DNA of 64,000 nucleotides from DASSTY01 sp035760645 (GTDB taxonomy: Bacteria > Gemmatimonadota > Gemmatimonadetes > Gemmatimonadales > GWC2-71-9), in NCBI GenBank assembly GCA_035760645.1, contig DASTSO010000064.1:1-64000 (forward strand). Reading direction: 5' to 3'. Positions 7,960-17,534 of this stretch are shown here, in pieces. The notes beneath the pieces are model-generated. The model had not been told where the DNA came from, did not search any database, and saw only the letters and a program-made list of their open reading frames with translations. The first letter of the stretch is position 1. Every line of letters starts with the position of its first letter. The translations under genes and the position numbers were made by a program.

Positions 7960-9618
7960 ATGCGCCGCCTCCTGCTCCCGCTGGTACTGCTGGCGACCTC
8001 CGCCCGCGGCGTCGCGCAGACGCCGCGCCCCTACACCCACGCCGACACGCTGCGCGGCTCGTACACGAGCCCGGGCCGCGCGTGGTGGGACGTGAGCTTC
8101 TACGACCTGCACGTCGCGGTGAACCCCGCTGACAGCAGCATCCGCGGCCACAACGCGATCACCTACCGGGTCACCGGGCCGGGCGCGACGCTCCAGATCG
8201 ACCTCATGACGCCGCTCGAGGTGGACAGCATGCTGCAGGCGGGCCGCCGCGCCACCTACCGGCGCGACGGCAACGCCTTCTTCGTCACTCCCACCGTGCC
8301 CGCGCGCCCGGGCGACGTGCAGACCCTCACCGTCTACTACCACGGCCGGCCGCAGATCGCGAAGCGCCCGCCCTGGGAGGGCGGCTTCAGCTGGTCCACC
8401 GACAGCCTCGGCCGCCCCTGGGTGGTGACGACCGACCAGGGAATGGGCGCCAGCGTCTGGTGGCCCAACAAGGACACCCAGGCCGACGAGCCCGACAGTC
8501 AGCGGGTCGTGATCACCGTGCCCGATTCCCTGATCGACGTCTCGAACGGCCGGCTCCGGAGCGTGCGCCGGCAGGCGGACGGCGCGACGAGCTACGAGTG
8601 GTTCGTCACCAACCCGGTCAACAACTACGCCATCGCGGTCGCGGCGGGCCGCTACACGCACTTCAGCGATCTCTACCGCGGCGAGGGCGGCCTCCTCACC
8701 CTCGACTTCTGGCCGCTCGACTACCACCTCGACGCCGCGAAGCGGCAGTTCGCGCAGGTGAAGCCGATGCTCCAGTGCTTCGAGCACTGGTTCGGGCCGT
8801 ATCCGTGGTACGAGGACGGCTACAAGCTGATCGAGGTGTCGAACAACGGGATGGAGCACCAGAGCGCGGTGGCGTACGGCAACGGCTACGCCAACGGCTA
8901 CCAGCGGCGCGACATGTCGGGGACCGGACTCGGTCTCGAGTGGGACTTCATCATCGTCCACGAGAGCGCGCACGAGTGGTGGGGGAACAACATCACCACG
9001 AAGGACATCGCCGACATGTGGGTGCACGAGAGCTTCGCGACGTACGCCGAGGGGCTCTACACCGAGTGCCGGTTCGGGAAGGCGAAGGGCGCGGCGTACC
9101 TCATCGGGCTCCGCCGGAACATCCGCAACGACCGCCCCGTCGTCCCCGACGCCTACGGCGTCAACGCACAGGGCTCGGGCGACATGTACCCGAAAGGCGC
9201 CCAGATGCTGCACATGATCCGCCAGCTCGTCGGCGACGACGAGAAGTGGCGCAGCATCCTGCGCGGCCTCAACCAGACCTTCCGCCACCAGACGGTGACC
9301 GGCGCCCAGGTGCAGCAGTATCTCGCGCAGCAGACGGGGCTCGACCTGTCGAAAATCTTCGAGCAGTACCTCCGCACGACCCGGGTGCCGGTGCTCGAGT
9401 ACCGGCTCCAGGGCCGCACGCTCTCGTACCGCTGGGCGGATGCCGTGCCGGGGTTCGATCTGCCGCTCCCCGTCACGATCGGCGGGGTCGAGCGCACCTT
9501 GCGTCCGACCCCGCGGTGGCAATCGCTCCGGCTTCCGAAGAGCCCGACGGGCCCGCTCACGGTGGACCCCGACTTCTACGTCACCGCCCGGGACGTGGCG
9601 GCGGCGGCGGCGCGCTAG
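7960..9618 (+). CDS. M1 family metallopeptidase (aminopeptidase N-like), exported
   Basis: 552 residues with a signal peptide (MRRLLLPLVLLATSARGVAQ). The exopeptidase motif is NGMEHQ in place of GAMEN. The zinc site is HESAHEWWGNN, with the third ligand Glu in WVHESFATYAEG. A cleavage site after the signal peptide puts the enzyme in the periplasm or outer membrane, removing N-terminal residues from peptides. It is shorter than E. coli PepN and matches the compact bacterial type: a beta-sandwich domain followed by a thermolysin-like domain. It is the last gene of the apparent FAD reductase-DoxX-peptidase operon. Confidence 0.92.
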   Translation: MRRLLLPLVLLATSARGVAQTPRPYTHADTLRGSYTSPGRAWWDVSFYDLHVAVNPADSSIRGHNAITYRVTGPGATLQIDLMTPLEVDSMLQAGRRATYRRDGNAFFVTPTVPARPGDVQTLTVYYHGRPQIAKRPPWEGGFSWSTDSLGRPWVVTTDQGMGASVWWPNKDTQADEPDSQRVVITVPDSLIDVSNGRLRSVRRQADGATSYEWFVTNPVNNYAIAVAAGRYTHFSDLYRGEGGLLTLDFWPLDYHLDAAKRQFAQVKPMLQCFEHWFGPYPWYEDGYKLIEVSNNGMEHQSAVAYGNGYANGYQRRDMSGTGLGLEWDFIIVHESAHEWWGNNITTKDIADMWVHESFATYAEGLYTECRFGKAKGAAYLIGLRRNIRNDRPVVPDAYGVNAQGSGDMYPKGAQMLHMIRQLVGDDEKWRSILRGLNQTFRHQTVTGAQVQQYLAQQTGLDLSKIFEQYLRTTRVPVLEYRLQGRTLSYRWADAVPGFDLPLPVTIGGVERTLRPTPRWQSLRLPKSPTGPLTVDPDFYVTARDVAAAAAR

Positions 9619-9654
9619 CCGGCGCCACGCGCGGAGCGCGGAGGGACGCGGAGC

Positions 9655-10857
9655 TCAGATCGCGTCGGGGGCGACGAGCCCCGGGTACGCCGCGACGAAC
9701 CGCGCATGGACCTCGGCCGACGGGAGAATGTGTCCCTGCTTCTGCGCCTCGGCCGCGAGCTGGAAGCCGAAACGGGCCGCCGCCATCCGCTGATTCGGGG
9801 TGCCGTGGTGTCCCGGATCGCTGAAGGCGCAGTCCCCGATCTCGTAGAAGACCTCGAGGAACTGCTCGACGCGCTTCTGGTTCATCGCCGCGCCGCGCGC
9901 GTGGGTCAGATAGTAGGCGGACATCGCGTCCGACATCAGTTCGGTGTAGCGGGTCTGCTCGGCGGCCGAGCCCGTCGTGGCGTACGGGTCGTCGAAGTAG
10001 CCGTTCTCGAACTGGATGTGGTGCGCGAACTCGTGGGCGTAGATCGCCTGCGGGGCGACGTCGTCGAAGCCCAGCGCCGAGTAGCCGGCGAGGATGCCGT
10101 CGCCCATGACGATCTTGTCCGGGATCGGCCCGCCGAAGGTCGAGAACGCGAAGGCGTTGAAGCTGAAGAGCGGATGGTTGCCGCCGTCGAGCACCTGCGA
10201 CTGCAGCACCGCGGCGCGCACGATCTCGGCGGCCTGCCGCGCGAGCGGGGCGGGCAGCCCGAACACCGCCTCGTAGGTCGCGGCGGTGCGCTCGACGTCC
10301 TGGAGCACGGTGCCGTGCATGGCGACGAGCTGGATGTCGTCCGAGCGGATGTCCCAGAAGCGCTTCACGTCCTTCTCGGTCTTCGCCATGATCCGGTTGT
10401 ACTCGCCGTGATAGCCGAAGTACTGCGGCGTAGCGGTGGTCTCGAAGTAGAGCGCCTCGTAGGTGGGGATGAGGTCGGCCAGCCAGTCCACGTAGAGCGT
10501 CTGGAAGAGCGCCGGCTCCTGGTCGCGGAAGGCGAGCGCCTGCTGGAGCCACCAGTCGCTGATCGGGGTCGACGGCGGACAGACGTAGTCGTTCGGGTTC
10601 AGCGCGCGGCGGACCGCCTCGGTGAGCTGCTGGTCGGTGATTCGTGCCGCGGGCGGCAGCACGACCTCGCCGCGCTCGAGCGAGGCGCCGCCCGGAAGGG
10701 CGCGCGAGAGCGCCGCGTTCGGGCCGGCGCTCCTGAGCGCGGCGGCGGACGCGGTGGCAGCGGACGCGTTGGCGGCGGGAGCGGTGGGTTGGTCCTGGCA
10801 CCCGGCCGCGCCAAGGGCCAGGGCCAGGCAGACGCCGGCCAGAAGACGCTGTCTCAT
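9655..10857 (-). CDS. Lipoprotein with zinc metallopeptidase motif
   Basis: 400 residues. The N-terminus MRQRLLAGVCLALALGAAGC is a lipoprotein signal with the lipobox cysteine at residue 20. A long alpha-helical region follows, then the zinc-binding motif HEFAHHIQ (HExxH). About 30 residues later, the TELMSDAMSAYY segment provides the Glu and Asp typical of gluzincin-like peptidases. It probably acts as a membrane-anchored periplasmic protease, but I do not recognise a named family. The start at 10857 is chosen because it alone gives a signal sequence. The gene is convergent with the M1 peptidase (36-bp gap). Confidence 0.75.
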   Translation of the reverse strand: MRQRLLAGVCLALALGAAGCQDQPTAPAANASAATASAAALRSAGPNAALSRALPGGASLERGEVVLPPAARITDQQLTEAVRRALNPNDYVCPPSTPISDWWLQQALAFRDQEPALFQTLYVDWLADLIPTYEALYFETTATPQYFGYHGEYNRIMAKTEKDVKRFWDIRSDDIQLVAMHGTVLQDVERTAATYEAVFGLPAPLARQAAEIVRAAVLQSQVLDGGNHPLFSFNAFAFSTFGGPIPDKIVMGDGILAGYSALGFDDVAPQAIYAHEFAHHIQFENGYFDDPYATTGSAAEQTRYTELMSDAMSAYYLTHARGAAMNQKRVEQFLEVFYEIGDCAFSDPGHHGTPNQRMAAARFGFQLAAEAQKQGHILPSAEVHARFVAAYPGLVAPDAI

Positions 10858-11004
10858 GGGGGGACCTCTCCTCAGGGGGTGGAGGGGAGCGGTGGTCCTG
10901 CGAGTGGGTAATCCCAGGGTACGTCCCGGTGCGGCAACGGGCAAGCCGGCACCGCGGCGCGGCGAGGTCCTCCATTGGCCGGCGCAGAGGCAAGGAGGTC
11001 GAGC

Positions 11005-11223
11005 ATGAACATCGAGCGAGCGGGCTCGCAGCCCTCCCAGCAGGGGCCGGCCGACTGGTTCACCGGCACGGTCCGCATCGATCCCCTCTTCAGCGCGCCG
11101 GCGACGGCGATGACGCACATCGCGATTCAGGAGTCGCTCGACGGCAGGGCGGTCGAGTGGATGGAGCAGGTGACGGACGAGCAGCACGGCGCCTCGCCGG
11201 CGCCTGAAGGGAGCGAATCATGA
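11005..11223 (+). pseudogene. Internally deleted cupin (mandelonitrile lyase/YhhW-type small cupin)
   Basis: The 72-residue frame has a strong ribosome site (AAGGAGG six bases before ATG). Its first 33 residues (MNIERAGSQPSQQGPADWFTG and on to PLFSAPA) match, from memory, the N-terminus of small single-domain cupins of about 130 residues. Its last 35 (TAMTHIAIQESLDG and on) match the C-terminus of the same proteins. The central part, with the metal-binding His residues of the cupin barrel, is absent, and the join keeps the frame. It is therefore a deletion remnant, or possibly a short functional peptide. Its stop overlaps the alcohol dehydrogenase start (ATGA), so translation of it may drive the next gene. 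Confidence 0.6.
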
Positions 11224-12242
11224 AGGGAGCGGTGCTCTACGGCCCGCGCGACGTTCGCTACGTCGAACGCGAGGATCCGACGATCCTCGAGCCGACCGAT
11301 GCGATCCTCCGCGTCTCGGCGGCCTGCGTGTGCGGATCCGATCTGTGGCCCTATCGCGGTGTGGACCCGATCACCCGGCCGACCCCGATGGGCCACGAAT
11401 ACTGCGGCGTCGTCGAGGAGGTCGGCAGCGCGGTGCGGAACATCAGGCCCGGCCAGTTCGTCGTCGGCTCGTTCTTCGCCTCGGACAACACCTGCCCGAT
11501 CTGCCGGGCGGGCTACCAGAGCCGGTGCGTGCAGGCCGTGCCGATCGGCGCGCTGGGCGCGCAGGCGCCCTTCCTGCGCGTCCCGCTCGCCGACGGCACG
11601 CTCGTCGCCACGCCGGCCCTCCCCTCCGACGACCTGATCCCGAGCCTGCTCGCCGCCTCCGACGTCCTCGGCACGGGCTGGTTCGCCGCGGACGCCGCCG
11701 CGGCGGGGCCCGGCAAGACGGTCGCGGTGGTGGGCGACGGGGCGGTCGGGCTCCTCGGCGTGCTCGCGGCGCGACAGATGGGCGCCGAGCGCATCGTCCT
11801 GATGAGCCGTCACGCCGAACGGCAGCAGCTCGGCCGCGAGTTCGGCGCCACCGACATCGTGACCGAGCGCGGCGAGGAAGGCGTCGCCCGCATCCAGGCC
11901 CTGACCGAGGGGCTCGGCGCACACTCGGTGATCGAGGCCGTCGGGACGCAGGAGTCGATGCTGCAGGCGATCCGCTCCACCCGGCCCGGCGGGCACGTCG
12001 GCTTCGTCGGCGTCACCCACGGCGTGGCGCTGCCCGGGATGGAGCTCTTCCACGCCGAGGTGCACCTCCTCGGCGGCCCCGCGCCGGTGCGGCGCTTCCT
12101 CCCCGAGCTGATCGCCCTGATCTGGCGGCGGCGGATCGACCCCGGCAAGGTGTTCGACCTGACGCTCCCGCTCGCGGAGGTGGCCGAGGGCTACCGCGCG
12201 ATGGACGAGCGGCGGGCCATCAAGACCCTGCTGATCCCTTGA
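11220..12242 (+). CDS. Zinc-dependent alcohol dehydrogenase (MDR superfamily)
   Basis: 340 residues. The catalytic zinc ligands are Cys38 in ACVCGSDLW and the GHEYCG motif (His-Glu). The structural zinc lobe has three cysteines (TCPICRAGYQSRC). The Rossmann motif is VAVVGDGAVGLLGVLAA. It oxidises alcohols or reduces carbonyls with NAD(P). The start overlaps the stop of the deleted cupin gene by 4 bp. Small cupins of this type are often found beside such dehydrogenases, so the pair was probably once a functional two-gene unit. It converges on the efflux operon, with 117 bp between that hold no clear hairpin. Confidence 0.9.
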   Translation: MKGAVLYGPRDVRYVEREDPTILEPTDAILRVSAACVCGSDLWPYRGVDPITRPTPMGHEYCGVVEEVGSAVRNIRPGQFVVGSFFASDNTCPICRAGYQSRCVQAVPIGALGAQAPFLRVPLADGTLVATPALPSDDLIPSLLAASDVLGTGWFAADAAAAGPGKTVAVVGDGAVGLLGVLAARQMGAERIVLMSRHAERQQLGREFGATDIVTERGEEGVARIQALTEGLGAHSVIEAVGTQESMLQAIRSTRPGGHVGFVGVTHGVALPGMELFHAEVHLLGGPAPVRRFLPELIALIWRRRIDPGKVFDLTLPLAEVAEGYRAMDERRAIKTLLIP

Positions 12243-12359
12243 CCGCGAGGGGGAGCGCATCGGATCCCGATCGGGCGCGCCCGGGGCACGCGTGAGCTGT
12301 CAGATGACGCCCTCGGTGGATGGACACGAGGACCTCTCCAGCCCGCCCCCGCCTGGTGC

Positions 12360-13796
12360 CTACCGCCCGGCGGGCACCTCCCAGCCGCCGCCGAGCGCGA
12401 GGAAGATCGCGATTTGCTCGGTCGAGAGCAGCCCGTCCGATGCGGCCAGCGCCGCCTCGGCGCTCGCGAGCGAGCGCTCCGCGTCGAGCACGTCGAGCGA
12501 GCCCGCGGCGCCGGCGGCCTGGAGCCGCCGCGCGATGCGCAACGCCTCGGCGCTCTCGTCGCGTGCGGTGCGAAGCTCGGCGTTGCGGTCGAGCTCGTGC
12601 GCGTAGGCGGCCAGCGCGGTCTCCGTGTCCCGCAGCGCGCCGAGCACCGTGCGGTCGAAGTCCGCGAGTGCGCCCTTTGTCGAGGCCTCGGCCTGCGCGA
12701 TCCGCGCCCGCGCCACGCCGGTGTTGGGGATGCTGAACCGGATGAGCGGGCCCAGGCTGAAGCGGAACGACGGCGAGGTGCCGAGCTCGCCCGCATCGAG
12801 CGCGCTGGTGCCCACCGAGGCGCCGAGGCTCACCGACGGGTAGAGATCCGCGGTCGCGACCCCGATACGCGCGGTGGCGGCGGCGAGCCGCCGCTCCGCT
12901 GCGCGCACGTCGGGACGGCGGCGCAGCAGCCCCGCCCCATCGCCCACCGGAATGACCGAGGCGAGCCGCGGCGGCGTGTGACACGCGAGCACCTGCACGG
13001 GCGCCTCCGCCGGCGGCCGCCCGGTGAGCACCGCGAGCCGGAAGAGCGCGGCGCGCCGCTGCGCCTCGAGAGGCGGGAGCGCGGTGCGCGCCTGCGCCAG
13101 GAGCGCGCGGCTCCGGGTCACGTCGAGCGCGCCGAGGCGGCCGGCGGCCCGCAGCCGCTCGGTCAGCCGCAGCGACTCCTCCTGGAGGCGCACCGTGCGC
13201 GTGGCGACGTCGAGCTGGTAGCCCGCCACGCATGCGTCGGCATACGCGCGGGCCGTCTCCGCCGCCACGGTGATCCGCACGACATCGACCGCGCCCCGCA
13301 CGGCGCCGACGTCCGCCCGCGCCGCCTCGAGCGTGCGGCTCACCCGCCCGAAGAGGTCCACCTGGTACGACGCGCTCAACCCGACATCGAACGCCGTGAC
13401 GGTCGGCAGGGCGGCATCCTTCCCCTGCGCGGCGCCCGACGATCGCGTGCGGGCCACGCTGCCGCTGGCGTCGAGCGACGGCTGCCGCGCCCCGCCCGCC
13501 TCGCGCAGCACCGCGAGCGCGCGCTCGAGGGTGGCCGCCGCCACCCGCAGGTCCGCGTTGGCCGCGAACGCCTGCCCGACGAGCGTGTCGAGCGTCGCGT
13601 CCTCGTAGAGCCGCCACCAGGCACTCCGTACCGTGTCGGCCGCGTACGCCGGCGCCGTCGCGCTGACGAGCGGCGGCGCGGCGACCCCCGTGGCCAGCGG
13701 CGGCGGAACGTAGGCCGGGCCGACCCGCGTGCCCACCCCGCAGCCAACGAGCGCGAGCGCCGCCGCGCACGCGGCGACGCGATACCACCGGCTCAT
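12360..13796 (-). CDS. Outer membrane efflux lipoprotein, NodT/OprM family
   Basis: 478 residues; lipoprotein signal (AALALVGCG, lipobox Cys19). Two repeats of the outer-membrane-factor fold follow, with the usual conserved elements WWRLYEDATLDTLV, SYQVDLFGRVSR, LLRRRPDVRAAERRLAAATARIGVATADLYPS and a coiled-coil. It forms the trimeric outer-membrane channel of a tripartite pump. It is the last gene of the MarR-controlled operon and its start overlaps the HlyD gene by 4 bp, so the pump is complete in one transcript. Confidence 0.93.
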   Translation of the reverse strand: MSRWYRVAACAAALALVGCGVGTRVGPAYVPPPLATGVAAPPLVSATAPAYAADTVRSAWWRLYEDATLDTLVGQAFAANADLRVAAATLERALAVLREAGGARQPSLDASGSVARTRSSGAAQGKDAALPTVTAFDVGLSASYQVDLFGRVSRTLEAARADVGAVRGAVDVVRITVAAETARAYADACVAGYQLDVATRTVRLQEESLRLTERLRAAGRLGALDVTRSRALLAQARTALPPLEAQRRAALFRLAVLTGRPPAEAPVQVLACHTPPRLASVIPVGDGAGLLRRRPDVRAAERRLAAATARIGVATADLYPSVSLGASVGTSALDAGELGTSPSFRFSLGPLIRFSIPNTGVARARIAQAEASTKGALADFDRTVLGALRDTETALAAYAHELDRNAELRTARDESAEALRIARRLQAAGAAGSLDVLDAERSLASAEAALAASDGLLSTEQIAIFLALGGGWEVPAGR

Positions 13797-14725
13797 CGCC
13801 CCGCCTCCTCCAGTGCGACGCGCGGCGGCCGTGCCGTCGCCGAGTCGGGCAGGATGTCGATGCTCGCCGAGCGGCCCGCCACGAGGGTAACGTCGTCCGG
13901 CAGCTCGTCCAGGGCGATCCGCACCGGGACGCGCTGCGCCAGGCGCACCCAGGGAAACGCCGGGTTCACGTTGGGCAGGAGCTGCGTGCCGGTCGTACGC
14001 TCGCGGTCCTCGACGGCGAGCGCAACGCTCTCGACGTGGCCGCGCAGCACGCGCGCCTCGCCCATCAGCCGCACCTCGGCGAGGTCACCGACGTGGATCC
14101 GCCGCAGCTTCGTCTCCTCGAAGTAGCCGGCAACGTAGACCGAGTGGCGGTCCACCAGCGCGAGCACCGGTGCGCCCACGGCGACGTACGCGCCCGGCCG
14201 CAGCGTCAGGTTGGTGACGATCCCGTCCACCGGCGCCGTCACGACGGCGCGCTCGAGGTTGAGCCGCGCGAGCGCGAGATTGGCCTCGGCCTGCGCGTAG
14301 GCGGCCTCCGCCTGGCGCGCCTGCGTGGCCGCCTGCTGCCACACCTGCTGGGCGAGCACGTCGGCGAGCGCGCCGGTGCGGCGCGCCTCGATCCGCGCCT
14401 GATCGCGCGCCGCGCGGGCGGTCGCACGCGCCGCGGCGGCCTGCTGAACCGCGAGCGCGTAGCGCGTCGAGTCGACCACGAAGAGGACCTCGCCGCGACG
14501 GACGGCCTGGTTGTCGTGCACGGGGACCGCCGTCACGCGCCCCGCCACGTCGGCGGCGACGGCGACGACGTCGACGCGCACCTTGCCGTCGCGCGTCCGC
14601 GGCTCGACCTCGTAGTGGACCCAGATGCGGCGGCCGACGAAGACGGCCGCGGCGACGAGCGCCAGGGTGAGGAGCCCGCGATAGGACCGGGTCAGCAGGG
14701 ACTTGATGGGGTTGCGATCGCTCAT
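13793..14725 (-). CDS. HlyD-family periplasmic adaptor of aromatic-acid type efflux pump (AaeA-like)
   Basis: 310 residues. One N-terminal membrane helix (about 15-31) precedes a biotinyl-lipoyl-like half (VDVVAVAADVAGRV), an alpha-hairpin rich in Ala/Gln and a second half motif (VVTAPVDGIVTNLTLRPGAYV). It links the inner-membrane FUSC transporter to the outer-membrane channel. It overlaps DUF1656 upstream and NodT downstream by 4 bp each. The gene set DUF1656-HlyD-FUSC is the arrangement of the E. coli aaeXAB system, which exports hydroxylated aromatic carboxylic acids. Confidence 0.93.
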   Translation of the reverse strand: MSDRNPIKSLLTRSYRGLLTLALVAAAVFVGRRIWVHYEVEPRTRDGKVRVDVVAVAADVAGRVTAVPVHDNQAVRRGEVLFVVDSTRYALAVQQAAAARATARAARDQARIEARRTGALADVLAQQVWQQAATQARQAEAAYAQAEANLALARLNLERAVVTAPVDGIVTNLTLRPGAYVAVGAPVLALVDRHSVYVAGYFEETKLRRIHVGDLAEVRLMGEARVLRGHVESVALAVEDRERTTGTQLLPNVNPAFPWVRLAQRVPVRIALDELPDDVTLVAGRSASIDILPDSATARPPRVALEEAGR

Positions 14726-14994
14726 GTGTCCGATGCGGCCGCCGAGCGGCCGGTGAATGCAACGCGCACCGCCGAAAGCCCCGCCCCCGCCGCGACACGC
14801 GGCAGCAGCAGGACCAGCAGGCCGAGCAGGATGATGTAGAGCGCCACGTCCACGAGGGTGCGGTGCCAGACGTGCCGGTAGAAACCGACCCGCGCGAGCA
14901 CGCGGCGCAGCACGAACTGCGCGACGGCGGCGCCGAGCGCCGCGACGAGCAGCGCCGGGACGAATACGCCGAAGAGACTGATGTCGCCCGTCAT
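14722..14994 (-). CDS. DUF1656 small membrane protein (AaeX-like)
   Basis: 90 residues with two membrane helices (about 6-27 and 45-66). The N-terminal IsLFGVFVPALLV pattern is that of DUF1656, the small partner found beside FUSC/HlyD aromatic-acid efflux genes. Its biochemical role is not established in the family. It is overlapped by 4 bp with both neighbours, as expected for a tightly coupled operon. Confidence 0.88.
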   Translation of the reverse strand: MTGDISLFGVFVPALLVAALGAAVAQFVLRRVLARVGFYRHVWHRTLVDVALYIILLGLLVLLLPRVAAGAGLSAVRVAFTGRSAAASDT

Positions 14995-17057
14995 GCGGCC
15001 AGCTCCAGGGGCGACGTGGGGTCGGGCTGGAACGGGGCCGCTCCGTGGAAAAGGCCGCCCCGAATGCCGGCGAGCGCGACCACGGCCGGGTGCTCCCAGG
15101 CTTCGTTGGAGCCCGCGCCGGCGCCGAGTGCGGCGAGGATCGTCGCGAGCGCGGCGTCGACTCGCCCCAGCAGCGACGCGGGCGGCGGCACGATGCCGCG
15201 ACGCCGCCGCCGCAGGCGGGCGTAGTGCTCGGCCACGCCGGCCAGCACCTCGCCCACGGCCCGATCGGCGGCGGCGGGGAGTGCGCTGCGCTCCTCTTCC
15301 AGCGCGATCAGATAGAGGCCGGTCCGCAGGTCGGTCAGCGCGTCCACGCTTGCGACCTCGTGTCCCTCCTCCACCGTGGCAAGCCGCGGGACGAGCAGCC
15401 CCAGGCGGTCGAGCATGCGGGCGGTGAAGCGGCGCCGGTCCGCGTCGCGCGGGGCGGCCGCGATCTCCGCCAGCTCAGCCCAGCCCGCGCGCAGGATGCG
15501 CCGGGCGCCAGCGTCGGTGCCGACCGCACGCACTGTGGCGATCACCACGGTCGCGATCGCGAGCCCGATGATGGTGGCGACCTGGGCGTTGGCGAAGGAT
15601 GCGAAATCGCCGACCGTGCCGTTGTCGAACGAGAGCTGCGCGATCGGCAGCAGCGCCGGCATGGCCATCGCCGGATCCGCCAACAGGAAGCCGAGCGGCA
15701 CGAAGGCGACGGCGAGCGCCAGCGCGAGCGTCGGGAACGAGTGTACGGCCGGGAGCACGGCATACATGTAGACCCCGGCGAACACCGCGGCGGCGGCCAT
15801 CGTCTTCGTGGTGCCTGCGAGCGCCGGCGTCGGGTCGTCCATGCCCGCGACGAGCATCGGCATCAGCAGCGCCATCAGCGCCGCGCCGGCCCCCGCGGGC
15901 CACTGGGTGACGGCCCAGAGGGCCGCCGTGACGCCGAAGGCGAGCGCCGCCGACACCGCGCTCCACAGCGCCAGGCCGTGGTCCCGATGCAGCGCCGGCC
16001 GGGTGGTCGCCGCGGCACGCTCGAGGTGCGCGGGCAGCGGGGCGTCGCCGGTGGCCAACCGCCGCTGGAGGGCGCGGCAGTCGCTCCAGAGCGCGACGAG
16101 CGCGGCGAGCGCGTTCCACAGGGCGGCCGCGACGATCCGGTCCCACGCGCCGGCGGCCTCGGCCCCGCCGCGCGAGGCCTGCAGCTTGCGCTCGAGCTCG
16201 GGCACCTCCGTCGGCGGCGAGCCGGCGGCGACCCACGCGTGGAACGCGTCGCGGAACGCGGCAAGCTCCGCCGGCAGCGGCGCGCCGTCGCGGGCCAGGG
16301 TGCGGGCCGCGTCCTCGATGGTCGAGAGTGTCGGCAGGAGGAGCAGCGTGCGTTCGCGCAGGGCGGCGACCACGCCGGCCGTCGATCGCAGCTCGGGAGC
16401 CGTCTCGAAGCGCAGGTGCACCGCGAGCACGTCGAGCCGCGCCGCATCGGCGGCCAGTTTCCGCCGCTCCGCCGCCGAGGCGGCGCGGCGCGCCGGCTCG
16501 TTGGCGAGCGCGTCCAGCATCCAGCGCTCCGCGCTTCCGAGCCACGCCTCGACGGCGGCGCCCAGCACCGGCACGACCGAGCTCGGAAAGACGAGCGCGT
16601 CCACCACCACCACGGCCAGGACGCCGAGGCCGATCTCCTGCGCCCGCGCCACGGCGGTCTGGAAGACGGTGGCGGGGTCGCTCACCCCCGGCATGGCGGC
16701 GAGCACCGCGGTGAACCCGGCGAGCATGTAGAGGTAGCCACGCGGCGTCCGGTCGACCGCGGCGAGATAGCCGCACAGACAGAACCAGCCGACGAGCGCG
16801 AGCGTCAGCACGCCCGGCGAGGCGGCGAGCAGGCCCGTGAGCGCGACGGCCACGGCGGCCCCGATCAGCGTGCCGACGAATCGGAACGTGCCCTTCGACC
16901 TGATCGCGCCCGAGAGCGGCTGGGAGACCACGTAGACCGTGGTGAGCGCCCACATCGGCCGCTCCATCCCGGTCCCGAACGCGACGAAGAGCGCCAGCAT
17001 CGCGGCTGCGAAGGTCTTCAGCGCGAAGACTCCGCGCCACAGCGTCGAGCGAGTCAT
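14991..17057 (-). CDS. FUSC family inner-membrane transporter (AaeB-like)
   Basis: 688 residues with two sets of about five or six membrane helices (N-terminal about 12-165, second about 365-500) separated by a large soluble domain, the FUSC/fusaric-acid-resistance arrangement. It is the proton-coupled inner-membrane component of the pump. Its start overlaps the marR stop by 4 bp. E. coli AaeB is about the same length. Substrate by family: aromatic carboxylic acids or fusaric acid, not proved here. Confidence 0.92.
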   Translation of the reverse strand: MTRSTLWRGVFALKTFAAAMLALFVAFGTGMERPMWALTTVYVVSQPLSGAIRSKGTFRFVGTLIGAAVAVALTGLLAASPGVLTLALVGWFCLCGYLAAVDRTPRGYLYMLAGFTAVLAAMPGVSDPATVFQTAVARAQEIGLGVLAVVVVDALVFPSSVVPVLGAAVEAWLGSAERWMLDALANEPARRAASAAERRKLAADAARLDVLAVHLRFETAPELRSTAGVVAALRERTLLLLPTLSTIEDAARTLARDGAPLPAELAAFRDAFHAWVAAGSPPTEVPELERKLQASRGGAEAAGAWDRIVAAALWNALAALVALWSDCRALQRRLATGDAPLPAHLERAAATTRPALHRDHGLALWSAVSAALAFGVTAALWAVTQWPAGAGAALMALLMPMLVAGMDDPTPALAGTTKTMAAAAVFAGVYMYAVLPAVHSFPTLALALAVAFVPLGFLLADPAMAMPALLPIAQLSFDNGTVGDFASFANAQVATIIGLAIATVVIATVRAVGTDAGARRILRAGWAELAEIAAAPRDADRRRFTARMLDRLGLLVPRLATVEEGHEVASVDALTDLRTGLYLIALEEERSALPAAADRAVGEVLAGVAEHYARLRRRRRGIVPPPASLLGRVDAALATILAALGAGAGSNEAWEHPAVVALAGIRGGLFHGAAPFQPDPTSPLELAA

Positions 17058-17527
17058 GCGGCGGAGTCGGCGCCCTCCCGCGCGATGGCGTCGAACACCT
17101 TGGTGCAGACCCGCAGGCAGGTCTCGAGTTCCGCGCCGCTCACGTCGGCGAGCAGCCGCGCCCGCGCGCTCTCGAACGCCGGCTGGAGCCGCCGCGAGAG
17201 CGCCGTGCCGGCGCGGGTGAGGTGGAGCGTCTTGGCCCGCTGGTCATCCGGGTCGGGGCGTCGCTCGACCAGGCCCAGCGCCTCGAGCTGGTCGAGCACC
17301 CGCACCAGCGTCGGCCCTTCGATCTCGAGCCGCTCGGCGAGCTCGCGCTGGCGCATGCCGTCGCGCTGCCCGATGAGGAGGATCGGCCACGACTGGGCGG
17401 TGGATACGCCCAGCGCGGCGAGCTCGCGGTCGAAGACCCGCCGCAGCTGGCGGCGGAGTGGGCCGAGGGTGGCGATGAAGCTCTGCTCGAGCGCCGCCCG
17501 GGTCGGTCGGGGGTGAGTGGGGGGCAT
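17054..17527 (-). CDS. MarR-family transcriptional regulator of the efflux operon
   Basis: 157 residues. The winged-helix region LRQRELAERLEIEGPTLVRV, with the wing containing ERRPDPDDQRAKTLHLT, is the MarR DNA-binding fold. It is the first gene of the five-gene efflux operon, overlapping the FUSC gene by 4 bp. The ATG at 17527 is favoured over the GTG at 17533. A candidate -10 element ends eight bases before the ATG, so the mRNA may begin at or near the ATG itself. The operator within the promoter (17539-17556) predicts autorepression relieved by an aromatic ligand. Confidence 0.9.
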   Translation of the reverse strand: MPPTHPRPTRAALEQSFIATLGPLRRQLRRVFDRELAALGVSTAQSWPILLIGQRDGMRQRELAERLEIEGPTLVRVLDQLEALGLVERRPDPDDQRAKTLHLTRAGTALSRRLQPAFESARARLLADVSGAELETCLRVCTKVFDAIAREGADSAA

Positions 17528-17534
17528 GGACACT

